The position numbers were made by a program, and so were the translations under genes. From Sternotherus odoratus (taxonomy: Eukaryota; Chordata; Testudines; Kinosternidae): a DNA stretch of 64,000 nt. The first letter of the stretch is position 1; each line of letters begins with the position of its first letter. The stretch lies in NCBI GenBank assembly GCA_032164245.1, contig JAVMKO010000009.1:79245212-79309211 (forward strand), in the 5' to 3' direction. The notes under the pieces were generated by a model. It had not been told where the DNA came from. It saw only the letters and a program-made list of their open reading frames with translations, and searched no databases. This document shows, in pieces, positions 45,963 to 57,535 of the stretch.

Positions 45963-47009
45963 AAAAATGACTAAAATGCCTGGAACATGATTTGACTTAA
46001 TGATGAAGCATATTTCATAGGTTATCTGAGTACAAATGGCTCCCAGCTGGTCTGCTAATATGGGACAAAACTTTTTTTTTCATACCACGGTAGTCCTTGC
46101 TTCTGGGGTGGATGAGGAGGTTACTGAGCAAGGAATATCTGATTGATAGGTGATAACATGCTCTTCGGTCTCAAATACTCACTAATTAAAATGTACTAAT
46201 CAATATGTTTTTTATCATAGAATTAGCAAAGGTTAGGCCAAGGTCTAATTTGCAAACAGAGCATTGAACAACTTTATCTTTTCACTGTGTTCCCACACAG
46301 TATAGTTAGTACATTTTGTTGGAGGTTTTCTTCTCTTCTTTGTTTGCTCATCTGTTGTTTTTTCTAAGAAAATATATTGAACACAGAAGCTGAAAGATAT
46401 TAATGGTGCATTCGGGCACTTAGATAAAAAGTGATTTTTTTCCTCTGGTGGAAGTGAATGGACATTAGAGGAGTTGCAACAGGAATTCATTTGGCCCAAT
46501 GTATCATAATGAAAGCAGCCAAAGAATCTACTAAGCTAATTTTAAAGCTCTGGTGATTGTGTGTGTTTTAGGGTAAAGAAGATGTATGAGCTATGGGTTC
46601 TGCATCATGGATTGAGAGCATTTCCTGGAGTGGGAAGGACTCTTGGACAACTATCAGCCAAATAATTAACATTCATCTGAAATTCCCAGATCTTTTTAAC
46701 TAATCCTGGGGAATAGTACATGTATCCCCCAAAAGGTCAGTTGTACTGCTTGAATTATCAGTATAGGATTCTGAACAGAAATGCACAAATTTGGAAATAG
46801 GACAGATTTTTCTGGGAGCCTTGGTCAGGATTCTCTTGGAGATAATGGAGCAGGTCCATTATGCAGCTCCACTGTTGTTAATGGATCTGCTGAGGTTTAC
46901 ATAAGATAAGGATCTATTTTGGTGTACTCTAGGATTAGCTGTTGGACCCTGGAATCTCAGCCAATGGTTGGTGGGTTGGTGGCTGATGCTATTCATGACA
47001 AGATGTTCA
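45963..47009. other. Unique sequence
   Basis: No gene or repeat recognised. Confidence 0.5.
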
Positions 47010-47206
47010 GCTGTAGAATGTCAGGATTGAAAGGGACTTCAGGAGGTCATCTAGTCTAACCCCCTGCTTAAAGCAGGACCAATCTCCAACTAAATCATCC
47101 AACAGATTTTTGCTCCAGATCTCTAAATGCCCCCCTCAAGGATTGAACTCACAAACCTGGGTTTAGCCAGTCAATGCACCAATCACTGAGCTACGCCTCC
47201 CCCCCA
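47010..47206 (-). mobile_element. tRNA-derived SINE with CR1 tail
   Basis: On the minus strand: GGAGGCGTAGCTCAGTGATT (A-box region), GTTTGTGAGTTCAATCCTTG (B-box region), GATCTGGAGC linker, GGATTGGTCCTGC-like segment and a CR1 3' tail GACCTCCTGAAGTCCC ending TGACATTCTA. Full-length apart from the last tail bases. The tail matches the CR1s at 6048 and 19613. Confidence 0.88.
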
Positions 47207-47934
47207 TCACATCAGTATATGTTCTGTCAGATAAAATGGAATAGGATCAGCACAGAAGTGCTGTTACAGTAATAAGTGTCTGACTACATTTTCAGTGTAA
47301 AAGGATCAGCACAATCAATGTAGTTACCTTAGTGGTTCTTGGGCTGTGGTCCTTGGAGCACCTGCTTTTGAACTGGGGAGAACTGGCAGGTCACTGGGAG
47401 CTTGTTTCCAATTGACAAATCACATTAAAAGGCAGCTAAAATCAATGATTTCCCTTTTTGCATGTAAGCAATTGCTGCAGTTGCCCTGGCAATATTATGT
47501 CATCACTAATGGAAGAGGGAGCAGTCTCCATGGGGTTTGATCCACAGGAGGAAAGAGCTGGAGAATTCCTGGTCTGCTTTTTCAAGCCAGTGTTTTCTCA
47601 GTCGAAGAGACTCTCTACGCTAAAGCTGTGATCCACAGTGATCTCTTTATGGTGCACTCATTGACTTCAGTGGTGCTCTGTGCAAATGCAGATATTCATC
47701 CTCACGGGCCTCCCTGCAGGATCAGGACCTAACGCGTTCAACTCTCTTCTCTATTGTTAGAGATGGATTTTTGCAGAAGAGATGAGAGCCCACAACACCA
47801 CTTGATGTAAGTAGGAATTGTGACTGCTGACACTTCTGAAAAGCAGACACTTGTGGACTGGTCAACTTCCCTTCCTGTTCCCCTAACACCAATGTTACCC
47901 ATCTATCAAATCGAGCGAATGAGAGAAAAAAGGT
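47207..47934. other. Unique sequence
   Basis: No gene or repeat recognised. Confidence 0.5.
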
Positions 47935-48045
47935 GGGTGAGGTTATTGGAACAATTTTTATTGTTCTTTTATTGGAACAACTTCTGCTGGTGAAAGAGAC
48001 AAGCTTTCGAGCTCCACACAGCTCTTCTTCAGAGAAAGAATCATC
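47935..48045 (+). repeat. Head-motif family copy, GTCCCAGG subfamily, head missing
   Basis: GTGGGTGAGGTTATTGGAAC, TTTTATTGGAACAACTTCTG, GAAAGAGACAAGCTTTCGAG and CAGCTCTTCTTCAG. A small internal duplication of TTATTGGAAC is visible. The head motif is absent. Confidence 0.75.
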
Positions 48046-49544
48046 ATTCTAAGCATGAATATAGTGGGGACAATTCAGAGTCTCCGTTCTAGGTCAGAAA
48101 AGTATAGTTTGGCCCTACATGAGAATTAGACACCATCCCAGCTCCGCTACGGTCATGCCTGTAATCTCCAGACACAGACGTGTGTAAACCTGATATTGTT
48201 TCAGCATATTCCTTCCTGCATATAACAGTATTTGACATTCGCTTCTGCATTTTCATCTTTCCCAATGTCATTAGCTGGGTTCTGTGAGCACTGGATGCTG
48301 TGAATCATTAGCTGATATGTGTAACCTAGTTTTTTATCAGCTTTTATCTGATGCCTTCTGGCTTTATCTTGACTATGAACTTCATTCTCTCCCTCTGCTT
48401 AGTTATCAAAGATATTTTTCTCCAATATATTAGCAGAAAACAGAACAACGACAACATCAAAGTCAGCATATGTTTCTTCTTTGTTTTGCCAGTTTCAGTT
48501 GCCCGTGGGTAGAGTTTGAGATGATTTGGTGGTGATGATTGCAGCAAGTTTAAGAAACATATTACAAGGTGACATATTTGGGAGAAAGAGGAAGTTCAGT
48601 TTCATAATTAAAACACCATGTAGGCAGACACAGAGCCTAGCCAGGGGCCCACCTGTGCGGAGGAACTTGTAGAATTGGGGCTTATGGCACCTGTAGTTTA
48701 TTTATAAAACAGGCTTTTCAAGTAGCATATGAATGAAATGCCACTTTTCCCCTGGAAAAAATCAGCTTTATTTTAAAATGCACAATATGAGTGAAGCTGA
48801 GAGTACATCCTAAGGTTACCCAGCATGTTCCATTATAAGCGACTGAAAAGGGAGTCTTATATCTGTGCTAAACTTTAACTGCTTGTTCTGAAATTTTCCA
48901 TGCCAGGTGTCTGCCTCAGGCTGCATGTTTTTTTTTTTTTGTAAAGGAAAGTTTCAACCAAAACAATTCATCCTCTTCCAAGAATAATATTAGGGGAAAA
49001 TATGTTTTGCCCATGTTAAAAAGACCAAAACAACTTACAGTTGTTTTGCCAAAGCTCTAATGCCATAATGTGTGGGAGCAGGGGCTTGCAGTTTGGCAGA
49101 TGAGGCACCCTGGGGTCAGGGCTGTGCCTTTTGTTCTCAGGAAAAATTGTCCAAATTTGGCCAAGTCATAAGCCCTTAAAAAATCTCAATGTACACATGC
49201 TCACTAGAGAATTTAGCTGCCAGTTCTTTGAAGACTCGGTCTACACTGGCGATGCGCTAACCCAGCCCTACAGGGTAGTACATAGGAGGAAACATCCCAA
49301 CTGGGGATAGGGAGGGCGGTGAAGGGAATAGATTGAGCCAACGAGGTTGGGTGTGAGGAGGGAGGGTGGAAACTGAGGCTAGGAGTTGTGGAGATCATGA
49401 CTAGTTGGGCAAGAAGACTGGGAGGTCTAGCAAGTGGAATATGGAGATGGAACAGAAGTGTGCATTATTGTTAATCAGGGAGTTGTCTGTGAGATCCTTG
49501 CCCCTGAAACTGGAAATGTGTAGTAAACATGGCAGGGGAATTCA
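48046..49544. other. Unique sequence
   Basis: No gene recognised. GGTCTACACTGGCG at about 49240 recalls a MITE terminus, but no partner end was found. Confidence 0.45.
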
Positions 49545-50025
49545 GAAGGGGAAGGATAGTCTTATGGTTAAGGCAGTTGAGTTCTCCTCTGGAGACTTCG
49601 ATTCTATCCCTGCCTCAACACACATGGTTCCTCTGTGTTGCTGGGCAAGTCACCTAAACCAGATTTTTCAAAGGTGACCACAAATTGTGTGGGCCTCATT
49701 TTCTGTGTGTCTGACTTGAAACCTTGTGATCTGTACTGCAGACGTGCTGGGTGCTCAGACCTTCAACTGAAGTCAATGGGAGCTGTGTTTTGAACACATA
49801 ACATGACATAATACTATGTACTCTGGAAAAATCAGTTCTAGGCATCTCAAAATGGACACCCAAAATTAGCGAACACTTTTTTACAGTGATCTACTTGTGC
49901 CTTAGTTCCCCATTTGCAAATGGGAAAAATAATAGCCTGACACCTCAGATGTGTGTTGTGAAAATAAAATAATGAATGTCTGTAAAGCATGCAGATACTA
50001 TAATGATGAGCACCATAGAAAAGTT
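49545..50025 (+). mobile_element. MIR-like SINE split by an insertion
   Basis: The 5' part (49545-49655) has TAGTCTTATGGTTAAGGCAG, B-box-like CTTCGATTCTATCCCTG and TTGCTGGGCAAGTCACCT. The 3' part (49895-50025) resumes with TTGTGCCTTAGTTCCCC, GCAAATGGGAAAAATAATAG and GATGAGCACCATAGAAAAG. The two parts are contiguous in MIR order, so 49656-49894 is inserted sequence. Confidence 0.7.
49656..49894. repeat. Short repeat inserted in the MIR
   Basis: Begins CCAGATTTTTCAAAGGTG and contains GTGCTGGGTGCTCAG and AAGTCAATGGGAGCTG. Similar words occur at 43000-43080. Likely an old MITE. Ends not exactly defined. Confidence 0.5.
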
Positions 50026-51800
50026 CACAAGCAAGTTAATATTACTTTCTTCAAAGCAGGACTTGAATAGTGTGCAGTAAATAAGACCTGAGACCACACA
50101 TTGAACAATGAAGAGAAAAATAAATATTGACTAGCTTCTCATTCAGTGAGCATGTTCCATTCTGTATGGTGAAGGAGGCAAAATCCTATGGTAAAAATAG
50201 TGTGTGTCTTTGTAATTAAATTAATTTTGCCTGGGTGATTGTAATTTTGACATTTCCTAACATCCAGGTGCTTGAATTTGCAACCTTAAAGTTCTCATAA
50301 TGTCATTTGTGTGTGTGTAATATTCATAAAGTTGTGACTTCATCACATCAATAAGGAATAAGAACAGACAACAGAATTTACAAGGCTCCTTTTGCGGTCT
50401 GTTTTTATAATATATATACAATCTGCCACAAGAGACTGTATAGTTTGAACAAGATGTTGCCTAGTGTGATTGTCCCGGTAACATTGTTAAGATGGGTGGA
50501 AACTTACTGCAGAATGATTAATAATAACAACAGCTCTCTAGGTACAGATATTTTAAAGATGAACTTTTGTATTTTACTCATGCAAACGATATTATGGTGA
50601 AAATATTACCTATCTAATCCTCAGATTTGAATTTATGTGAAAGTAAATTAGCACAAGGTTGTCATATCATAACCATAATATATTTTAATTTTCTCCCTCA
50701 AGTACCCATCTGGATGTCCTTAGTTTACTGATTAAAGGCCCTTCTCCTCCCCTCCCCCAGTTTGTTGAAGTCTATACTACCCCATAAGAAGAACATAAGA
50801 AAATACCCCAGGAGTGAAGCTGTCTCCAAGAAACCAACTGATTAGTTAAGAAGCTAGCAAGCTCTATCTACATGCACCCAAATTTAACCTAATGAACACT
50901 GGTGATGGATAGAACACTAGTTGCAACAATGATGTGTTCCTGTTTCATAACATTGATTCAGCGAGGAAAAGCTAGGGTCATACAGAACTTCCAGTGTTGC
51001 AAAATCTGTTAATAAATATAATTTGCCTTTGATGTCTAAAAGGATATTTTTATTTTATTTAGGTTGTACCTGTTTCAGCACTGATCAGGCAGATGACTCA
51101 GTGCACATGCAGAAGTCTGCTTACATGGATGCACTTGCTGTACTGGGCCATAGTTGGCTGTGTTTTATAAAGTATGTTTTCCTCATGCATGCTGATATGT
51201 TATATTTTAAAAGAAAACCACCCCAGATTTGCTCCGCTATGAAATTAATGGTAACGCAGTGTTTTAGTACAAATACTGCTAATTCAGCATTTTATATTAA
51301 TGTTATACAGGTAAATGTTCAAAAGAAAACCCAGACATGTTTTATTGTGTATTTTTTTTAGAAATAGCCTATAAGCCTTATTGTCTCTAGAAACTTAAGT
51401 ATTTTGTTTTCCAAAACAGAGGTAATGAAATGGAAAGTTGCATGCTATAATTTATTTGCATATTAGAAAAGTTAATTATAAAGTGTGATAATCCTCCTGA
51501 GAAAAGAATAATAAAACATAAAATTAAAAACTAATTATTCCAGAGGAATATGCTTTTGTGAAATAATCTCCTTGCATGATAACCAGGATCTGAAATACTA
51601 TTTAAGTATGTGCATGCTGCAATAGACAGTATGAAAATTGCACAGAAAGTTCTGGCAAAGGAAAGAATAGTGTTGAATATTAACAACAAAATAGTTTATT
51701 TTGTTAAAAATAACATAAATTATATTTTGTGCTTGTAAAATATCTTCTATTAATGGATAGCAAAGCATTTTACATTCATTAAACACCTCAAAGGTTCATT
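50026..51800. other. AT-rich unique sequence
   Basis: No gene recognised. The 112-codon frame at 51023-51361 has no domain, repeats or known start context. Confidence 0.5.
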
Positions 51801-51930
51801 AAAGACTGTAATCTCTTTGGGTAAGGACTGGCTCTCACTATAGGTTTATACAGCGCATACTACAATTGGACACCTATTTTGGTTGGGGACTCTAGCCAAT
51901 ACTGTAATATAAATAAGTAATAATAAAACC
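51801..51930 (+). mobile_element. L2-like SINE tail fragment
   Basis: ACTGTAATCTCTTTGGG, AAGGACTGGCTCTCACTATA, TTATACAGCGCATACTAC and TACTGTAATATAAATAAG, in tail order. Head absent. Confidence 0.7.
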
Positions 51931-52736
51931 CATCCTTCTGAGACAGATAAATATTAATCCATTCCACTGGTATAGAAACTAAATCTCTCAGCAAGTCAAT
52001 GGCTTGCCAAGGTCGCACACAAAGTTCTTAACCTATTTAGGTATCGCCTGACTTGCAACTTGTTCGTTAACAACATGACTAATTTTCATCCCTATGTAAA
52101 TGCAACCCATTGATAAGTGTGTTATGTATCTACCTCTGCATGATTCACAGAGGATGGGTTGGGGTCTATTATATCTCTCATTTTGAGAGCTTGGCTCTTT
52201 AGCTTCATGTATAGTGGCTCATGCTTTCAGCTCTAGATGTTTGTAGATCAATCCTGAGTTTTAATCAAGATGGCAAAAAAAAAAAAAAAAAAAAAGAGAT
52301 GATGGTCATCTGGGATTCAAATTATTGTAGGCCTCAGATGGCTGGGAAGAGTTTTCTTTGTCAGAGGAAATTTGTAACCTATTCATCAATGTATCCCTGT
52401 CTGTGATTAATAAACACCTGATTGTGAATCTGCTACAGGGATACAATACCTGACTCCTTATCTTATAGGAATTGCCAAAATGGATCAGAGACAGTTTCCA
52501 TTTTGTCCAGGATCCTCTCTCCCACAGTGGCTGACTCCAGATGTGTCAGAGAGATGTAAAAAATCCACAATAGTCAGATAATCTGGGATAATCTGCCACC
52601 AATATTAGGTCTCATCATGTTTTCTGATAGATAGAGATTGGTTTATCTGAAACAAGAAGTTAAATATCTCCTCCACAAACTTTGTTACCATTAGTTATAA
52701 GATCTTTGATATCCTCTTTTTAAAGCAGTTAATTTT
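51931..52736. other. Unique sequence with a poly-A run
   Basis: A21 at 52275-52295 is followed by GAGATGATGG. No SINE or processed gene copy was recognised upstream of the A run. No gene seen. Confidence 0.5.
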
Positions 52737-53060
52737 TTGTCCTCTCCAGCTTCTTATGTCAATGAGTTCCTCACTTTAATTACCATTTGTGTGAAAATAA
52801 TGTTTTTATTGTTTTTGAATTTCTCATCTGTTAATCTCATTGAAAGTCCCCTTTTTCTCGTGTTCTCATCTGTCTTCTCTAGGTCACTCATCATTTATAT
52901 ATCCTTTTATCATGTCCCCTCTTATTCATCTTCCTTCTTAGGCAAACAAACCCAGCCTCTCTTAACATCAGAGTTTTACCATGTCCTCAAGCTTTCTCGT
53001 TGCCCTTCTCGGAATTCACTCTCGTTCTTCAGTATCCTTTTTAAGATGAAGTGACCATCT
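52737..53060 (-). pseudogene. Old CR1/L3-type LINE fragment
   Basis: On the minus strand, short translated segments such as FTQMVIKVRNSL and EGQRESL, and the DNA order (GTGACCATCTTAGG inverse, GTTGCCCTTCT inverse, ATCATGTCCCCTC inverse), match the C-terminal ORF2 region of CR1-group LINEs, as in 60764-62934. Heavily mutated with many stops. The plus-strand 105-codon frame here is antisense to it and not a gene. Confidence 0.65.
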
Positions 53061-53680
53061 TAGGAAGTAGAGACTTAACTTTATAGCTCTGGAGGTCCCC
53101 AGTTCAGGTATCGATGTCAGCCAAAATAGTGGCCACCACATAATTGTGGCCACATAAGTGGTGGGTCAAATGACTAACGACTATAAGAAATTTTTGGAGC
53201 AATGATTGAACAAATTCCAAGGGCTGCCTTCTCCTTTCTTGAAGTCAATGAGGAGTTCCTCATAACCTCCTGAGATGATGCCAGTCTAAAACCCCCACTA
53301 CTAAAAGCACACACATATTTTTTCACCTGATAGCATTCCCATTGTCTTCTATAGAACTATTCACACGAGCAAAATTATAATACTGTTGTTGTTTATAATT
53401 TGTATTGTGGTAGTGCATAGGGGGCAGTGCTTAATAAGGGAACAGGGAAATACATAAGCTTCACCTTCGGGGAAGTGAACCTTCCTATCAAGCCATTACT
53501 CTTTTTGACACTCGTCTTACATTACTGTAATAGTACACCTTGATGATTTTTTATATCCATTGCCATTAATACACATTCTTATTCACTTAGGCCCCTATGC
53601 AAGAAATCTTCCCTGTTCAGAAAGTGTGTCTTTACAATCAATGGTAAAATTTAAAGTTAGCCATGTACTAAATCATAGAT
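53061..53680. other. Unique sequence
   Basis: No gene or repeat recognised. Confidence 0.5.
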
Positions 53681-53815
53681 CATAGAATCTCAAGGGTTGG
53701 AAGGGGCCTCAGGAGGTCATTTAGTCCAACACCCTGCTGAAAGCAGGACCAATCCCCAAATAAATCATCCCAGCCAGGGCTTTGTCAAGCCTGACCTTAA
53801 AAACCTAAAGAAATT
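53681..53815 (-). mobile_element. CR1 3' end fragment
   Basis: Plus strand reads ATCATAGAATCTCAAGGGTT, GGAGGTCATTTAGTCCAAC, GCAGGACCAATCCCC and GCTTTGTCAAGCCTGACC, the inverse of the CR1 3' end seen at 7020-7150. Only the last 135 bp are present. Confidence 0.9.
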
Positions 53816-54361
53816 TCCTGAATTTTGAACTTAGTTGGCACAGGGCAAATACACACGTGATTCCAATATGCTTGTTTACTAATGTCCCTGTGTGCTACTA
53901 CCAGTTAATAGGCTAAACAATAAATGTTTGAAAACAATCAGGATTTTTTATTTAATAATTGTCTGTTAAGTGTTGTGTAATTAAGATATTTCATGTAATA
54001 AACACTACCATTAAGGAAGAATTCAAAAGTTAATGACTGGAAACTCAGTGAAACATCAAGGAATTAGAATGGCTTTTTTCAATTTTTCTAATTTGTATTG
54101 AATAAACTCTTATTTATTAGCCAACTATTAGATAAATATCAGATAATTCAAATACTTGTTTACTAAAATGTGGTGTTCCTGAAAAACTGATGTGGTTATA
54201 AAATGCACTTTACTGGGTGATCATTTTGAATAACGTTTTATATAATGTTTTACAGAGGAAACAATCATAGTCAAATCAAAACAAACAAAATTTAATAACA
54301 GCTAGCCCAGGTGTAGCTTATCCTCCAAAGATTTCAAAGTATCGTTATTTTGCTTTAAACA
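53816..54361. other. AT-rich unique sequence
   Basis: No gene or repeat recognised. Confidence 0.5.
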
Positions 54362-54452
54362 GAGGCACACAAGGGTGAAGTTACTTGCCCGAGTCACTTA
54401 GCAGTAGAACCAGGAATAGAACCCAAGACTCTTAAGACCTAGTTCCGTGCCG
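54362..54452 (-). mobile_element. MIR-like SINE fragment
   Basis: Plus strand GGGTGAAGTTACTTGCCC, GAGTCACTTAGCAG and GGAATAGAACCCAAGACTC is the inverse of the MIR B-box and core region. Both ends missing. Confidence 0.7.
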
Positions 54453-56140
54453 GATCCATCAAATTAAAGCCATGATTGATTAAGACTATCCTCCTACACG
54501 TTGGCTTCACACATGAGTGGTCACTCAAGTTCCATGACTCTATATACAAGAATAAAGATAAGTACGTGTATCAGTGTTCAACAGCGAAGGGCACAAGTGT
54601 CTGAAAAAGAGAGAGTTGCAGATGGGGGGACTATAAAAATCAATGACCCTCTATTTTTCAGAGTTTGGGGAACATGAGAGAAAAGAGACCTAGGCCCCAG
54701 TTTTTCAATTTGATGAATTGCCCTATGAAAGGCCCATTTCAGTGGATTAGATTCCCTAAGATGTCTACTTGATATGTTCAAACATATTTATAATATTTCT
54801 CCTTTAAAAAGAAAAGTACTTGTGCACATTTGTGAAGAGCTGTATTACTTAACTTGGACTATTAACATATCTTTATTGTTCCTCACTTCTGCATGTGAAA
54901 GAACTTAGTACTGATGGAATAAAATGCCATTTGTACCCCTTTGTAGGGAATGCTGTCCAAACAACATGCCCCTCCCCCAGCTGGCCAATGGGTGCAAGAG
55001 ACTGCTGGAGGGAGAAGCTATTGTCCCTTGGTGAGTGTCTCCCTCCCTTTCACCACTGGCCCCATCAAATTACACCACCCGTTCATGTGGGTGGGTGACA
55101 TTTTTCAACTATGTAAGTAACATCTAGTTTCAAGCTGGCAAGGTATACGCAGAAGATTAACGATGCTTTACCATTTGGGCACCTTTAGTAGAAATAACTT
55201 TGTAATAGACAAACCTTTTGTAGTACTGGTGATCAATATGGTTTGAACAATTTGGCTTGAAAATGATTAGATCACCTTTTTCAGTTAGGTGTAATCTGGG
55301 AAATATCAGGAAGGAAGGAAGAGGATGTAATTAGTCACCCTGAGAAACTTTGTTCAACTTGTGATGCTTTTCCAACAGAAATATTATAGAATTACTCACT
55401 TTTCTCTGCTGTGTGCTTTGAAGTGCAATATTTCCTGGGGTAGTTCACATTCAGGTTGCCAAGTTTAGTATGACGATGACTGTAAATTAGATGTGCCATA
55501 TAATCTTATCAGAAAATAGGATTTGCTGGCGTGGCACTGACTTGCATTGGGTCCATTTGGGTGATGGGCACATCCTAGCTCAGGGTTATGCAGGACTAAA
55601 GGGCTTGTAACTCCATATCTCACGGTCTGGCTGATTTTTGCAACAGGCCAGGCCTACACCTTAATCTTTCATGGGTTTAATTTACATGCTGTGAGTAGCC
55701 TGAATGAATTCAAGGGGACTATCCATGAAAATCAACGTCAGAGCTCTTTTGACTTCAGTGGTGTAAGGATCACAAAGAGAATGTGTAAAATGTGTAAAAT
55801 GTGTCAAAGATAATGCCATGATATAGCGATGAAAACATATAAGAAAGATATAAAACCAAAATAATATTCCCCAAAGTGCTCAAATGTCATTTCGATATAC
55901 CAAAATACACTAAGATTTTGTGTTTCAGAGGAAATTATTGTAATTAATTTAAATACACATTTATATCCATGTTAAGGCCTCTCTCCTCTGCCAGAGATGG
56001 GTGTAAATTATGCTAATATGCCAGGACAGTGAAAAATGGATTTAGTGTAAATACAAATTAGGTCCAATTATGTAGATGTTGGAGTCTCTACAGGTACCAT
56101 CATCAGTGTATTCAAATAGAGGACAAGTGATAAGGAAGGG
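54453..56140. other. Unique sequence
   Basis: No gene or repeat recognised in 1.7 kb. A short GTGTAAAAT duplication lies near 55785. Confidence 0.5.
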
Positions 56141-56430
56141 GGGAAGGGTGATCCTGAGGTTAAAGCATTGGACTAGAATCCAAGAAAATGATGTTTGAGT
56201 CCTGGTTCTGCTGGTATCTTCTTGAGTGTCGCTTTGAGCAAGTCATTTAATCTACTGTGCAAATTCCCCATTGTGAAATGAGGATATTGGCAATTAATTT
56301 GTCTGTGTATTCAGACTGTAAACTCTATGGGGAAGTGACTCCATTTCTCACTGTGCATTTGTATACGCCTAGCATAAAGTTCCCTCATCTCACTCAGAGT
56401 CTATAAATGCTATCATAATAATCATCTCAT
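56141..56430 (+). mobile_element. Near full-length MIR-like SINE with L2-like tail
   Basis: A-box-like GATCCTGAGGTTAAAGCATT, B-box-like TGTTTGAGTCCTGGTTCTG, core TTTGAGCAAGTCATTTAATC and CCATTGTGAAATGAGG, then tail CTGTAAACTCTATGGGGAAG, ATACGCCTAGCATAAAG and TAAATGCTATCATAATAATC. Most complete of the MIR-like copies here, so it defines the head-to-tail order used for the others. Confidence 0.8.
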
Positions 56431-57426
56431 GATTAAATCATATTTGGTATGGTTTTATTTCTTAAAGGCCCAGCTCCTGGAGTTATGGTCATGACCCAAG
56501 AATCTCAGCATTTATTTATTTATTTCTCTACTTATCTATTTATTTATTTATTTAAAAGTATGTTTCCTGCCCTCATAATTGTGGAGGAAACACTGAGCCT
56601 CAGAGGCTCAAAAATCAAATCCCTTCCCCCTCCCCCAACATTTATGATTGTTTAAAATCTCATGGTAGTTAAGATAATCCGGCGATTTTTTTTGCCGTTA
56701 AAAACATGATTTTTGAATCCTTGGGGTTGTCAATACTGTAACATTGGAAGTCAAGGAGAATCGGGACTTCTCAAGATAAAGCCCTGGAAGTTTAAGTGGG
56801 GCCACAATCGATTCAAAACCATTCCTCACAGCCATGGAGAGGTGGGCATTGAGAGAAACGCCGCACAATTAGTTAGAAGTTGTACATCTTAAAAAGCAAC
56901 TTAATTCCAAATACATCTAATCATGCCTCCAGAATCTTCCGACAGTTGACTTTTTGACTTCTAGTGGTGATACTACCTCAGGTGCTCACGGAGGCCAAGA
57001 AGCCCGATGACATTATAAAATAACTGTTTATTTCAAAGCATGGACTTTTTATGTAATAGTAGCAGTTTTTAGTTTAAAAACAGACCCTTGCTTGTTTAGA
57101 AGTATGAACTCCCAGCAAGAGAACTTTTCAAAGAACTTCTCTGTTCTTAGTGTATTTACAGAATAACTTGACTAATGAGATCCGACTGCGTGAGGTAATG
57201 AATGACCTTAGAGAAGTTTAAAAATCAGTTTATGTAAGCATCTGGAAGTTTGAATGCCTGTTTGTAGCTCATCCCAAATGAGCCAAACAATGTCTAGGGC
57301 CAATTCCTACAGTATTTAGTGCACAACTTCCGCGGATGTCAAAAGGAATTTTGCATGTGCCTGGATTGCTTGATTAGAGCAGACTGTATCCTGACTTTTA
57401 CACCAAATCAAACTTTACATGTTTAT
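56431..57426. other. Unique sequence with a TATT-rich simple repeat
   Basis: A (TTTA)n-type stretch occupies about 56508-56556. No gene recognised. Confidence 0.5.
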
Positions 57427-57535
57427 ATAGATTCTGATACCCTTACTCTGAAGTAGTGCGTTCCTCAAAGAGTAGTCTCATTAAAATCAATGGCACTGCT
57501 TGTGCTGCAGTAGCTGAATAAGAGTGTCAAAATAT
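57427..57535. repeat. Palindromic MITE-like repeat
   Basis: TTCTGATACCCTTACTCTG at the left and the imperfect inverse around AATAAGAGTGTCAAAATA at the right enclose GTAGTCTCATTAAAATCAAT. About 110 bp. Old copy. Confidence 0.5.

Noticed and set aside
47010..47206. tRNA gene, suggested by A- and B-box sequences on the minus strand
   Set aside because: The sequence continues into a CR1 tail and lacks a complete tRNA fold. It is a SINE. The same applies to 15011-15205.
47935..48045. Seventh hairpin element with 12-bp duplication
   Set aside because: Only the sense arm is present, the head is missing, and no flanking direct repeat could be found.
51023..51361. 112-codon plus-strand frame
   Set aside because: AT-rich chance frame without domain, signal peptide or splice context.
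52275..52295. Poly-A tail of a processed pseudogene or LINE
   Set aside because: No coding or LINE-like sequence precedes the A run and no target duplication was seen. It may be a simple repeat.
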